Origin: an uncultured Poribacteria bacterium
Lineage (GTDB): Bacteria > Poribacteria > WGA-4E > WGA-3G
Length of the DNA: 64,000 nt
Reading direction: 5' to 3'
Assembly: GCA_951828385.1 (NCBI GenBank)
Contig: OX639973.1
Location: 2,657,200-2,721,199 of the forward strand
The notes below the pieces were generated by a model. It made no database searches. It was not told where the DNA came from and saw nothing but the letters and a program-made list of their open reading frames with translations. Positions within the stretch are counted from its first letter, which is position 1. Every line of letters starts with the position of its first letter. A program made the position numbers and the translations under genes. Shown here in pieces: positions 53,243 through 62,615 of the stretch.

Positions 53243-55957
53243 TTAAAAATTTTCAGCCGCCAACGCCGCCATAATATCAGCGTGCACCGCCTTCGGATCC
53301 GCCACCGGTTGAACATAGAACCGGTCAATCGCCTGTCCACCTAACCCGGAACACTTACACATCTCGACGTTCAATCCGAGCTGCGCCAAGATACCGCTGA
53401 AATAGTGGAGGAACCCCATCTTTTCTTCGCCAACGACGACAATCTCTGAGTAACTCCGTGCCGTCTCAACAGTGACCTCATCAACCTGCCAGGTGTCATT
53501 CTGATTCACATAGTGCCTCTCAAAAATCTGGTCGAGTGTAACCTCCTCTGCAAGGAGACTCCGGATGTCAAAATCGAGGTCCCGTTTGAGATCCTCGTCA
53601 AGTGGCATCGGCTCTCCGCGATGATGGAGCGGTTGATGGACAAGTCGATAGATTTCAAGCTCAATATTCGTGTCCTGTTTTGTATAGACGCGCGCGTCTC
53701 GGACATCTATCCCATTCGCGAAAAAGAGACCGCTGACTCTGTGTAGCTTCCCGATCCGACTCGGACTACAGAGATGTAGTTCGGTAAATCCGGGACGGTC
53801 AACAAATTGAACGATCCCCGCACTCGCTGTCGCATCTGTTTCTGTAGACGCGGCTTCTGCTTGTGTTGTCATCTTGATATGCATAGCGATCTCCTCAGGC
53901 GAAACACTAATACGGTAGGAGACCGGCATGTGATGAAGGAATTGCTGAAATTCTTCAACGGGGGCAAAGGCACCCCACTGCGTCTCCTCTTGACCAACGA
54001 AGCGAGTGCGTGCCACCTCATACAAACTCTTCAAGTTATGCTTAACGACATGGCTGAAGTTCTGTGAACCGTTGGCTTTAGAATCGCAATAGGTGAGCAG
54101 ATATAGTGCCGTTAAACGCTCTAACGAGTTAACTTTCTTACAGAATTCGGCGATCGTACTTTCATCCCAATGATGATAGCGTGCCAAATCTATCATGGCG
54201 AGGTGTTCCCGAATCAAAAAGCAGATATCATCTGTCTGTTGCGAATTAAACCCAAATTCGGGGGCGATGCGTTCCGCTTTCTCCGCACCGGTCATCGGAT
54301 GCGTCGGATCTGGCTTATCTATATCGTGTAGGAAGAGTGCCATATACAGCGGACTCGGATCCGAAAGCGCGCGAAATGCGGTGTTGAGCTCCTCTAATTC
54401 GGAAGTCGGGGACGGTGACACCGGTGCACCCAAACCGCCTGCCCCACCAAAGGGACTACTCGGCTCCGTCTGCCGGATCTCATCCAGATAGCCAATCGCA
54501 ACGAGCGTATGTTTGCCAACCGTATACGGATCAAGGCTCCGTTCGCTCCGTGTCATCATCGCCCTCTCAAAAAGGGCACCCCCTTCTCCGAGATGCGATA
54601 GGATATTGAGTCTATGCAACCGTGTAAGCGTCTTCGCGACATCACCCGGTATATTCATCAACTCCGCCATTCGCTTCTGGAAAACCCCCCAATCAAACGC
54701 GTGAACGTAGCGGGAGATGAATGTGGAAAGTGACGCATCGATTTCAAAATCGTATTGCTGGAAGTAGGTGAACAGTGTAAACAGCTCGGCTGCATCCAAC
54801 TCACCGAAATTATTATCCATGCAATAGAGCATATCTGTCCTGACGGCGAGCACATCCGAAATCGGGATACCGTTCGCCAACATCTTCCGAATTAACAATT
54901 CTGCTTTGAAATGCAGATATTTCGCCTTCGCGTAGTATTCCGCCATGAACGCGTAACGCCCTTCGTCGGTTTCATCTGTTAATCCAAGGACGCGAGCGAT
55001 CTGCGCCTGCAGCATATCCTCTTTTTCAGGATGATAGGTCAGATCGTCATGCGGCGCATCGGCAAATACATGCAGCAGATTGCGCACCTTGAACATGAAA
55101 TCAAGGGACGGCATGAGCTGCTCATCGTCGTAGCGTTGGTAGATTTCAGGGATGGATATAAAATCCGGAAGCCCACATATCCAGAGTGCGTACTGAAGCG
55201 TCCGGAGTCCACCGCGTCCGGTTTTTACATTCGGTTGGTTGAGATAGATGGTATCCTCAGAAGCCTTGAAAGCGTCCGCTTTGGATTTCAGCAGATCCAA
55301 CACGAGTGATATATCTGATTTTTCGGAGTGCACGGCTTTTCGGAAACGTTCCGTCAACGTAGCGTCCCCCGCAATAAACCGCATATCAATCAACGCAGTC
55401 ATATCTTGGTAGTTCCACTGCGCTATATCCGCCAGCGGCCGATAGATAAAGCTGAACTCGAACCCGGGAATCACGGAGTGGAGGCTGTCAAAAAAATCGT
55501 AGAACCATCGGATCAGTTCAAGCGTGCTCTCATCGTAAATATCCTCTAAATCCACAGAGGAGGTATAAACAACGTCCACATCCGAAAAATAGCAGAGTTC
55601 ATTTCTGCCGTAACTGCCAACCCCATAGAGTGCGACATCCGGCTTCCATCCTTCAAATTCTGCTTCTAAGTCGGCGGTGTCAATGTCTGGAAGTTCTTTC
55701 AGCACGTCAATCTGCTTCTGGTATTCGTCCCGAATCTGGAAGGCGGCAACCTCATAAACCTTCTGAATCGCGACATCCCACACCTGTGTATGTATGCCAC
55801 AAGCACCAAAACCGCTTTCACCGTTCAAGATACGGGCTTTTAGCTGCTCCCGCTCGGATTGGATGAAAGCAGCAAGTTGTTTCTGAAACGCTTCAAAAGG
55901 CACATCTAAGTCAGGCACGTATGTATTGAGTCGTTTTTTGATCTGTGTGTTATCCAT
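53243..55957 (-). CDS. GlnD-like nucleotidyltransferase-HD-ACT protein
   Basis: 904 residues with the GlnD layout: nucleotidyltransferase with GSYGRNELCYFSDVDV (catalytic SDVD) near 110-130, GlnD-specific middle, HD hydrolase (LFLHDIDKPDPTHP) near 520, and two ACT domains at the C-terminus (EFQQFLHHMPV onward, then VVVGEEKMGFLHYFSGILAQ). GlnD uridylylates and de-uridylylates PII nitrogen proteins. No PII or glutamine synthetase gene is near. A Pro/Gly/Ser-rich insert (SPFGGAGGLGAPVSPSPTS) precedes the HD domain. Its partner protein here is unknown. Confidence 0.85.
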   Translation of the reverse strand: MDNTQIKKRLNTYVPDLDVPFEAFQKQLAAFIQSEREQLKARILNGESGFGACGIHTQVWDVAIQKVYEVAAFQIRDEYQKQIDVLKELPDIDTADLEAEFEGWKPDVALYGVGSYGRNELCYFSDVDVVYTSSVDLEDIYDESTLELIRWFYDFFDSLHSVIPGFEFSFIYRPLADIAQWNYQDMTALIDMRFIAGDATLTERFRKAVHSEKSDISLVLDLLKSKADAFKASEDTIYLNQPNVKTGRGGLRTLQYALWICGLPDFISIPEIYQRYDDEQLMPSLDFMFKVRNLLHVFADAPHDDLTYHPEKEDMLQAQIARVLGLTDETDEGRYAFMAEYYAKAKYLHFKAELLIRKMLANGIPISDVLAVRTDMLYCMDNNFGELDAAELFTLFTYFQQYDFEIDASLSTFISRYVHAFDWGVFQKRMAELMNIPGDVAKTLTRLHRLNILSHLGEGGALFERAMMTRSERSLDPYTVGKHTLVAIGYLDEIRQTEPSSPFGGAGGLGAPVSPSPTSELEELNTAFRALSDPSPLYMALFLHDIDKPDPTHPMTGAEKAERIAPEFGFNSQQTDDICFLIREHLAMIDLARYHHWDESTIAEFCKKVNSLERLTALYLLTYCDSKANGSQNFSHVVKHNLKSLYEVARTRFVGQEETQWGAFAPVEEFQQFLHHMPVSYRISVSPEEIAMHIKMTTQAEAASTETDATASAGIVQFVDRPGFTELHLCSPSRIGKLHRVSGLFFANGIDVRDARVYTKQDTNIELEIYRLVHQPLHHRGEPMPLDEDLKRDLDFDIRSLLAEEVTLDQIFERHYVNQNDTWQVDEVTVETARSYSEIVVVGEEKMGFLHYFSGILAQLGLNVEMCKCSGLGGQAIDRFYVQPVADPKAVHADIMAALAAENF

Positions 55958-56114
55958 TTTCGATCACCCTAATATATTAGCGTAGTCTAATCGTCGCGTA
56001 GCTACCTCCAAACGATGAAATGACTAAAGGTTTCATTTAAACGCATTATACATCAAATAGAAAAAAAAAACAACTGTTGTTTCAATCGTGCTGCCTAAGA
56101 ACGCTACTTTTTCC

Positions 56115-56143
56115 TTGACAGACTTTGACAATATTGTTAACAT
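56115..56143 (+). promoter_or_regulatory. promoter of the oxidoreductase/dioxygenase cluster
   Basis: TTGACA, 17 nt, TAACAT, 21 bp before the ATG at 56165; AGGAG precedes the start. Confidence 0.75.
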
Positions 56144-56164
56144 GCAAAATCAGGAGTTCTGAAA

Positions 56165-57226
56165 ATGAGCGACACCAAATATCGGGTAGCCATTATCGGG
56201 TGTGGTCGGATGGGGCAGCACTATGCTGAGGCATACACCACCTACCCGGACACAGAGATTATCTCAATCGCCGATGCCAACACAGAACGGCGAGTTGTTC
56301 TCGGCGCGCGCTTCGGTGTTGATGCACTCTACGCAGACGTAGAGGCTCTATTGCACGGCACCGTGCCAGACATCGCTGTTGTCGTCACGCCGACCCAGTA
56401 TATGAAAGATGTTGTGATTGCATGCGCCGAAGCGGGTGTCAAAGGGATCTCCACGGAGAAACCCATTGCCGCGCGGCTCCAAGATGCCGATGCCATGGTC
56501 GATGCGTGTACCGAACGCGGCGTAGTTTTTGCTGGCGGTAACCTACAACGCGCAATGAACGAGGTCCAAGAAGCCGCATCCCGACTCCATAACGGTGAAT
56601 TTGGGGATATCAAAGGCGCGAGCGTTCACGGGTTTGGTGGCGAGATTTCTGGGGGTGGTTGCCAACATATCTCGGTCCTAAGGCTTTTCACGAACGCTGA
56701 AGTCGAAGAAATCGTCGCGTGGGGAACACCACCTGAAGCGTTAATCGCGGAAACCGATGAAGGCTTAATCATCAATGGGCACTTCCGACTCACGAACGGA
56801 CTGGAATGTAGCGTTTTCGGCGCACCGACCCCGTGCCGCGGTGTAGATGTCTGGACAGATGAATGCCTCGTCCGCTGGGATTGGAACCCACCAGAGATTT
56901 TCAAAGGTTATGACCCACACGGTAATCGCATCCGATTTGATCCGAATTACAGTCCGTACCCGTGGCACGAATTCAGTTATCTGACAGGCTCAATCCGTTC
57001 CTTTTTGGCAGCAGTTGATGGCAACGGACACCCGTGGATCACTGGTGCAGATCTCCGCCAGGCACTGGAGGTGGCTATCGCTGCAAAGCTCTCCGCCACC
57101 CGAAACAGCGCGCCCGTCAAATTACCACTTGAAGACAGATCCCTAACACTCTACCCACGTCCCTACCGATGGCTTGGAGGCGACGCAACCGGCAGTCCTC
57201 AAAGCCTCGAAGAAGCGAAATCGTAG
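56165..57226 (+). CDS. Gfo/Idh/MocA family oxidoreductase
   Basis: 353 residues. Rossmann motif IIGCGRMGQHYAEA at 10-23, then the family's TPTQYMKDVVIACAEAGVKGISTEKP segment (KP motif), and the C-terminal GGGCQH (His-containing) domain. It probably oxidises or reduces a sugar or cyclitol with NAD(P). First gene of a plus-strand cluster of related oxidoreductases and dioxygenases. Confidence 0.92.
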   Translation: MSDTKYRVAIIGCGRMGQHYAEAYTTYPDTEIISIADANTERRVVLGARFGVDALYADVEALLHGTVPDIAVVVTPTQYMKDVVIACAEAGVKGISTEKPIAARLQDADAMVDACTERGVVFAGGNLQRAMNEVQEAASRLHNGEFGDIKGASVHGFGGEISGGGCQHISVLRLFTNAEVEEIVAWGTPPEALIAETDEGLIINGHFRLTNGLECSVFGAPTPCRGVDVWTDECLVRWDWNPPEIFKGYDPHGNRIRFDPNYSPYPWHEFSYLTGSIRSFLAAVDGNGHPWITGADLRQALEVAIAAKLSATRNSAPVKLPLEDRSLTLYPRPYRWLGGDATGSPQSLEEAKS

Positions 57227-57260
57227 GCACACGGCGTGTGCCGTAACAGGAGTACCACCG

Positions 57261-58049
57261 ATGAACGAAGATCAGAAATATCTATTCGATTTGACCGGAT
57301 TCCTCATCGTCGAAAACGCTTTGACACCTGAAGAAGTCGCACAATGCAACGCAGCTATTGATCACCACATCGACGGCCTCAGAGAACGCGAGAACTCACT
57401 GGCAGGAGGTTCACCGGCACTTGTCGGCACCGCAAACCGGATGGACATGGGAGGGATGCTCTCATGGGAGAAACCGTGGTGTGAACCGTTCCGCAACCTC
57501 CTCGTGCATCCGAGTGTTAAACCCTACCTTGAAGAGGTATTAGGTAAAAAATACCGACTCGACCACGGTCCAGGATTAATCGCTATGGAAAAAGGTACCG
57601 AAGGCGGCACCTTACACGGCGGCGGGATTGAGCGTCCTAATTTCTCCGAAGCCTATTTCTTCAAATACGGAAGAATATACACAGGCTTGACTGTTATTGA
57701 ATACATGCTTGCTGATGAAGGTCCCGGTGATGGCGGATTAGCGATCATCCCCGGAAGCCACAAAGCGAACCTTCCGTGTCCAACCAATATGAGGCGGTAC
57801 GAGGAATATCAGCAGCTGGTGCTTGAAGTCAACGCTAAAGCCGGCGATGCCGTCATCTTCACTGAAACCTTGACACACGGCACACTCCCGTGGAAAGGCG
57901 ATCATCAACGCCGCGCCCTACTCTACAAGTTCAGCCCCGGATTCCAAGCGTACAGCGCAGGCGCGCACCAAATCACATATCCCGATTATATTGAGGACAT
58001 GTCCCCAGAACAACGAGAAGTTATGGAGGCACCCCACATCCGACACTAA
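57261..58049 (+). CDS. phytanoyl-CoA dioxygenase family protein
   Basis: 262 residues from ATG 57261 (the longer frame from 57174 overlaps the previous gene and lacks a ribosome site). PhyH-type double-stranded beta helix: N-terminal DLTGFLIVENALTPEEV, mid region with THGTLPWKGDHQRRALLYKFSPG (distal His and 2-oxoglutarate Arg). The usual proximal H-x-D reads here as LHGGG, so iron binding by that site is uncertain. It probably uses Fe(II) and 2-oxoglutarate on an unknown substrate. Confidence 0.85.
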   Translation: MNEDQKYLFDLTGFLIVENALTPEEVAQCNAAIDHHIDGLRERENSLAGGSPALVGTANRMDMGGMLSWEKPWCEPFRNLLVHPSVKPYLEEVLGKKYRLDHGPGLIAMEKGTEGGTLHGGGIERPNFSEAYFFKYGRIYTGLTVIEYMLADEGPGDGGLAIIPGSHKANLPCPTNMRRYEEYQQLVLEVNAKAGDAVIFTETLTHGTLPWKGDHQRRALLYKFSPGFQAYSAGAHQITYPDYIEDMSPEQREVMEAPHIRH

Positions 58050-58089
58050 ACCGTATCGGAGAAAACCCATTGCGTTGAAGGAGAAAATC

Positions 58090-59037
58090 GTGTCAAAATT
58101 ACGCGTTGCTGTTATCGGCTGCGGCAGCAGAGGCCGCGGTCACATGAAAATCCTCTCACAATTTGACGACACTGACCTCGTCGCTGTCTGCGATCCGGTT
58201 GAAGCCGCACGAAACGATGCCGCGGACCGGTTCAACGTCTCGGCACGTTACGAGAGCATTCAGGAACTATTGGATAGTGAAACCTTAGACGCTATCTTTG
58301 TGGCGACACCTGCACACCTTAACGGCGAGGCAGCGCTCCCGTGCTTTGAACGCGGGGTCCACACGCTTTTAGAAAAACCACCGGGCATGAGTGTCACAGA
58401 AACAGCCGCTTTGCGGAGTGCCGCAGAACAGACGGGCGCGAAAGGAATGGTAGGCTGGAACCGGCGCTTCCATCCGATCATCCTTGAAGCGAAACGCCAA
58501 GTTACCGCACGCGGCCCCGTGACACAAATTGTCGGGGAATTCCACAAGAGCATCACCCGATTGGCACAATCCGGCAAATTCCCTGAACACCTGATGGACA
58601 ACATGTTTCTGGAGACACCGATCCACGCCCTTGATGCGATCCGCGCCATCGCCGAAGCCGATGTCCAAGAAGTACATAGCGTCGTCCAGCGCACAATTTC
58701 AGATTACAAGGACGTTCACGCTGCTCTCATCCTGTTTGACAACGGCTGCGTCGCGCAACACATCGCCAATTATACAACAAATGCGCGTCTCGAACGCTAC
58801 GAAATTCACGGTAGAGACATTTCCGCTTATCTCGAAGGTGTCTCCCACGGCACGGTTTTCTGTGACGGGACGCAACATAAACTGACCGAAGCTGGCACCG
58901 GTGGTACCGTTGAACAAGATCGGTATTTCTTGGATTGCGTCAAATCCGATACACCTGTTTCGTTGCCTGCCGCGAATCTTGATGAGGCTGTTAAAACGAT
59001 GCAACTCGCTGAAGATATTCTAAACGGACTGCGCTAA
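58090..59037 (+). CDS. Gfo/Idh/MocA family oxidoreductase
   Basis: 315 residues from a GTG at 58090 with AAGGAG 7-8 nt upstream; the longer frame overlaps the preceding stop. Rossmann motif VIGCGSRGRGHM, DLVAVCDPVE, and the VATPAHLNGEAALPCFERGVHTLLEKPP segment. It sits between two PhyH-family genes and likely acts in the same catabolic route. Substrate not known. Confidence 0.92.
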   Translation: MSKLRVAVIGCGSRGRGHMKILSQFDDTDLVAVCDPVEAARNDAADRFNVSARYESIQELLDSETLDAIFVATPAHLNGEAALPCFERGVHTLLEKPPGMSVTETAALRSAAEQTGAKGMVGWNRRFHPIILEAKRQVTARGPVTQIVGEFHKSITRLAQSGKFPEHLMDNMFLETPIHALDAIRAIAEADVQEVHSVVQRTISDYKDVHAALILFDNGCVAQHIANYTTNARLERYEIHGRDISAYLEGVSHGTVFCDGTQHKLTEAGTGGTVEQDRYFLDCVKSDTPVSLPAANLDEAVKTMQLAEDILNGLR

Positions 59038-59040
59038 TTA

Positions 59041-59070
59041 TAGTAAAGTCAATAATTACGGAGAACCGCG
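59041..59070 (+). repeat. solo MITE-like end
   Basis: TAGTAAAGTC...ATAATTAC preceded by TA, right after the oxidoreductase stop; the right end was not found before the next gene at 59117. Confidence 0.35.
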
Positions 59071-59116
59071 TTAAATATCTAACCTGTCTGATCGAACCGC
59101 AAGGAAAAATTAAAAA

Positions 59117-59941
59117 ATGCCGACACTTGATGAACGCTTTGAAGCCTATAAAACCGATGGCTTTACAATCTTTGAGAAGGTCTTTGACGAACCCCAAATG
59201 CAAAGTTGGCGAGAGAAACACGCGGAACTCTCCGCCGCCAACGACGGGCAAACGTGGTTCGGAAATACCCTCGAATTGGCACCCGAACTGATGTGGCCCG
59301 CCGTCTCACATCCGACACTCCTTGGGTTTATTGAAAAAGTGATGGGGCCCTTCGTGCAATTAGATAATCTCACGCTCGCCGCGTTTCAACCGATGGAAAA
59401 AGAGAAAGCGGAAGGTAAGGTCTCCGGCTGGCACCGCGACCGGTGGGCACACGTACCCTATACCGATGCCTACCACCGCCCGAACGCCATCAACGCCATC
59501 TCCTATCTGCAAGACCTCACAGACGCATTCGGGCCGCTGCGTGTCATTGTCGGTTCACATCGGAAACCGATTACGCTGGAAGACTCAGAGCGTGGGATAC
59601 CACATCCAAACGAAACACTGATCCACATGGGTGCTGGGGATGTCGTCATCACACATAACGGACTCATTCACTCCGGCACACCGAATACTTCTGACAAGTT
59701 ACGCTATTTCTTCAGCATCTATTATAATCTGACATGGCTGAAACACACCGACCATCACACGGGTCCACACACCCAAAAGTTGTTGGAAACCGCAAGAGCC
59801 GCGAATAACCATCAACACATGCGGCTTCTCGGTGTGGATGAGCAACTGCAACCGCGATGCAACTCTGGTTTCCTCCGCTCCGACGAAGAACGCTGGGAAG
59901 AATGGGCAACCGCCGATCGCGACGCAATCAAGGAGGGGTAA
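59117..59941 (+). CDS. phytanoyl-CoA dioxygenase family protein
   Basis: 274 residues. Iron site WHRDRW gives H106 and D108, and IHSGTPNTSDKLRYFFSIYY gives distal H185 and the Arg for 2-oxoglutarate; all three metal ligands are present. An Fe(II)/2-oxoglutarate hydroxylase of unknown substrate. Next gene starts 4 bp after its stop. Confidence 0.9.
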   Translation: MPTLDERFEAYKTDGFTIFEKVFDEPQMQSWREKHAELSAANDGQTWFGNTLELAPELMWPAVSHPTLLGFIEKVMGPFVQLDNLTLAAFQPMEKEKAEGKVSGWHRDRWAHVPYTDAYHRPNAINAISYLQDLTDAFGPLRVIVGSHRKPITLEDSERGIPHPNETLIHMGAGDVVITHNGLIHSGTPNTSDKLRYFFSIYYNLTWLKHTDHHTGPHTQKLLETARAANNHQHMRLLGVDEQLQPRCNSGFLRSDEERWEEWATADRDAIKEG

Positions 59942-59944
59942 CCG

Positions 59945-60688
59945 ATGGCAAACCCTGTAGTACCATCAACGCTCAACGTTGAACTGGATCACCAATTGCA
60001 ACAGGAAGTCAACTTCTTTGTTAATTGGGGGTATCTCATCGTTGACAACGCCGCGACACCGGAACAGATTGAATCGTTACGAGAGGCACTCGATGAAAGC
60101 TACGAACGCAAAGACAAAAGTCAATTCATCGGTGAGCTGCTCGAAGAGGACGACCGGTTCGCCTTCCTGCTCGACAACCCACCGGTCATGAAACGGATGG
60201 AAGCCATATTAGGCACCTGTGTCCAACTCCACAGCGCGACAGCACGCATCACTGAACCCGGAACACCAGACCAACATTGGCACCGCGACGGTCCCTGGCC
60301 CGTCGCACCGAACGGAACGCCTTATGGAAGTCTACCAGCACAGATCAACTGTGGCTATTATCTCGATGAAGTGACTGACGACAACGGGCCCACGGTTATC
60401 CAACCCGGTAGCCATAGAGCTCCCTTCCGTCCACCGCCAACGCCTGTAGAACTACCGGACGAAAAAAGAGTACTCGTCTCCCCTGGACAAGCGGTTATGT
60501 TCGACGGATGGACATGGCATCGGGGTGCCGCTAACAATTCCTCACAACGGCGTCGCGTCTGTCTGATGTGCTACCAAAACGCGTGGATGAAATCCAGAGA
60601 ACCCTTTGATGGACCGCGCGTCACCAAACTCCGAGAAGAAGGCACACCGCAGCAGCAACTCTTGCTCGGCGCAATCCCAAAGTGGTAA
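59945..60688 (+). CDS. phytanoyl-CoA dioxygenase family protein
   Basis: 247 residues. Proximal motif HWHRDGPWP (H113, D115) and distal WHRGAANNSSQRRRVCLMCYQ. Closely coupled to the preceding PhyH gene with a 3-bp gap. Two complete iron sites in two adjacent, divergent members suggest sequential or parallel hydroxylations. Confidence 0.9.
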   Translation: MANPVVPSTLNVELDHQLQQEVNFFVNWGYLIVDNAATPEQIESLREALDESYERKDKSQFIGELLEEDDRFAFLLDNPPVMKRMEAILGTCVQLHSATARITEPGTPDQHWHRDGPWPVAPNGTPYGSLPAQINCGYYLDEVTDDNGPTVIQPGSHRAPFRPPPTPVELPDEKRVLVSPGQAVMFDGWTWHRGAANNSSQRRRVCLMCYQNAWMKSREPFDGPRVTKLREEGTPQQQLLLGAIPKW

Positions 60689-60741
60689 AATTGTAGGGGC
60701 GAGGTCTCCTCGTCCGATTCCAAACCAATGGAGAACCCTAT

Positions 60742-62196
60742 ATGAATCTTGCTTACATTGTTATTGACACACTTCGCTACGACTACATCAGCGCAAACGG
60801 CAACGATTGGATAGAAACACCGAATATTGACCGGTTCGCTTCCAAAGCCTGGGCTTATGACCGCGCCTTCTGCGCCAGTTTCCCAACCATCCCCTACCGA
60901 ACCGATGTCATCACCGGACAATACGGCGGGCCCTTCCACGCATGGAAACCGCTCCGTCACGAACGCCAAACCTTACCGTGGACACTCGCACAAAACGGCT
61001 ACGCAACACAACTCATCCACGATACACCGCACCTTGTCAACGGTGGACACAACTTCGACTGGCCCTTCCACGCCTGGACATTCGTCCGCGGCGCAGAGGT
61101 TGACCGAGATTGGATTATGGACACCGTTCCGTGGCCCGATAACTGGACACGTCAGCCACTTTTTGATTGCATTGATGACAAAGCCGCTGAATCTGGAATG
61201 CTCCGTAGCTACGCGCGCGCAAACAGAAACCGCAAAAAACCAGAGGATTGGAACTGTGCAAAACTTTTCAATACCGCCGCACAATTCCTTAAAGATAACG
61301 CCAACAGAGATAACTTCTTCCTCTGGGTAGACTGCTTCGATCCCCACGAACCGTGGGATTCACCGCTTGAGTTCATGAAAAAATACGACAAGCGACCCGG
61401 TTACGATGGACGCGTTGACCCGCGCAGCCTCGGCGCACGGGGTAATGCGAAACTCTCAGATGAAGCGAAACAACACATCAAAGCGCAATACGCCGCTAAA
61501 ACGACATGGATGGACCACTGCTTTGGACAGTTCCTTGATGCGCTTGAATCCACGGGACTTGACAAGAACACCGCTGTCATCTTTACGGCTGACCACGGCA
61601 CAAATGTCGGTGAAAGAGGCAGGTTTGGTAAAGGACAACCTGTCCGTCAGCAGGAAGCACACGTCCCCCTCTTTATCCGTCTCCCTGAAGGTGATACTGG
61701 ACGGAGCAACGTCATCGTCCAACCGCAAGACTTCTTCCCGACGATTCTCAATATCTTGGGAGAGGCGCGCCCTGACGGACTTGAAGGACACGACATTTTA
61801 ACGCCTGCACGCGACGGAGAATCCGGCGAAAGGCAGCTTGCCCTCTCAGGCGGAAGTATTGAGCGTTGGCAGCAAGCATCACAAAACGAAAATGCTGTCC
61901 TCTTCACTGCATTCGACCAAGAGTGGAGTTTAGAGGTCGCTGCGAAACCTGAAAATTCTAAGCTCGTAGGGCTTGGTGAGTTAGCATACGTTCAGGACAA
62001 GCACCCGGACATCGTTGCGAAACTCCACGCCGCTGCCGTTGATGAGATTGAACGCCGCGGCACAGACCCCGCACTGATGGCATGGCTCCGAAGCGGTGGT
62101 GAAGACGCATTCCCCGCCGCAGCCAATTACTGGAACGGCTTCCCCGGACCCGAAGGTTACCGCCCCTACTTCGGTAAACTCTACACCGGCGAGTAA
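60742..62196 (+). CDS. sulfatase-family protein with Thr active site
   Basis: 484 residues. Alkaline-phosphatase-superfamily fold: metal site VIDTLRYDY, TADHGTNVGERGRFGKG near 290. The usual sulfatase signature C/S-x-P-x-R-x4-TG reads PTIPYRTDVITG, so the position of the formylglycine-forming Cys/Ser is Thr49. Such enzymes may be phosphodiesterase-like, using Thr directly, or sulfatases working by an unmodified nucleophile. It comes after the dioxygenases in the plus cluster and probably works on the same compound. A small AGG-type ribosome site (TGGAGAA) precedes the ATG. Confidence 0.85.
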   Translation: MNLAYIVIDTLRYDYISANGNDWIETPNIDRFASKAWAYDRAFCASFPTIPYRTDVITGQYGGPFHAWKPLRHERQTLPWTLAQNGYATQLIHDTPHLVNGGHNFDWPFHAWTFVRGAEVDRDWIMDTVPWPDNWTRQPLFDCIDDKAAESGMLRSYARANRNRKKPEDWNCAKLFNTAAQFLKDNANRDNFFLWVDCFDPHEPWDSPLEFMKKYDKRPGYDGRVDPRSLGARGNAKLSDEAKQHIKAQYAAKTTWMDHCFGQFLDALESTGLDKNTAVIFTADHGTNVGERGRFGKGQPVRQQEAHVPLFIRLPEGDTGRSNVIVQPQDFFPTILNILGEARPDGLEGHDILTPARDGESGERQLALSGGSIERWQQASQNENAVLFTAFDQEWSLEVAAKPENSKLVGLGELAYVQDKHPDIVAKLHAAAVDEIERRGTDPALMAWLRSGGEDAFPAAANYWNGFPGPEGYRPYFGKLYTGE

Positions 62197-62210
62197 GCCT
62201 CCCTTGATCC

Positions 62211-62248
62211 CCAGGCCGGTAGGTGCGGTTTGCAACCGCACCGGATCC
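62211..62248 (+). repeat. REP-like palindromic repeat copy 4
   Basis: CCAGGCCGGTAGGTGCGG... with arms GGTGCGGTT/AACCGCACC. Shorter than copies 1 and 2; located right after the sulfatase stop. Confidence 0.65.
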
Positions 62249-62297
62249 TACGCGAAAACCTTCTCGCCACATCTTTGTGTTTCCAAAAGATACAGAC

Positions 62298-62326
62298 TTG
62301 ACAAGGACTTTAGGTTTTGATAACAT
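62298..62326 (+). promoter_or_regulatory. promoter of the toxin-antitoxin pair
   Basis: TTGACA, 17 nt, TAACAT, 59 bp before the antitoxin ATG. Confidence 0.7.
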
Positions 62327-62384
62327 ATTAACATTGAACAAGGCGTGCAACCCAGGAAAGATAACCCTTTTAAGGAGTTCTGTG

Positions 62385-62615
62385 ATGAAGAATGCAAAAC
62401 TGCAAAAGCAAGCGATGATGTTAATCGAGCGACTCCCAAAGAAAAAACTCAAAGCTGCTATAGATTATATGACTTATCTCCATGACAAGGAAGCGTGGGA
62501 AGCAACTTATGAATTGGCATGCAATCCTGAAATTGCCAAGGACCTAGAAGAAGCTGAAGCCGATATGAAGGCTGGTCGGCTTAAAAGTTGGGCTGATGTT
62601 AAGCGTGACGTTTGA
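62385..62615 (+). CDS. antitoxin (RelE-type module)
   Basis: 76 residues from ATG 62385, with AAGGAG 8 nt upstream; the longer frame from 62223 overlaps a repeat. It has a basic N-terminus (MKNAKLQKQAMML) and an acidic C-terminus (DLEEAEADMKAGRLKSWADV) typical of antitoxins that wrap a RelE/ParE toxin. It overlaps the toxin gene by 20 bp. Sits between the sulfatase and the last oxidoreductase; likely a recent insertion. Confidence 0.75.
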   Translation: MKNAKLQKQAMMLIERLPKKKLKAAIDYMTYLHDKEAWEATYELACNPEIAKDLEEAEADMKAGRLKSWADVKRDV

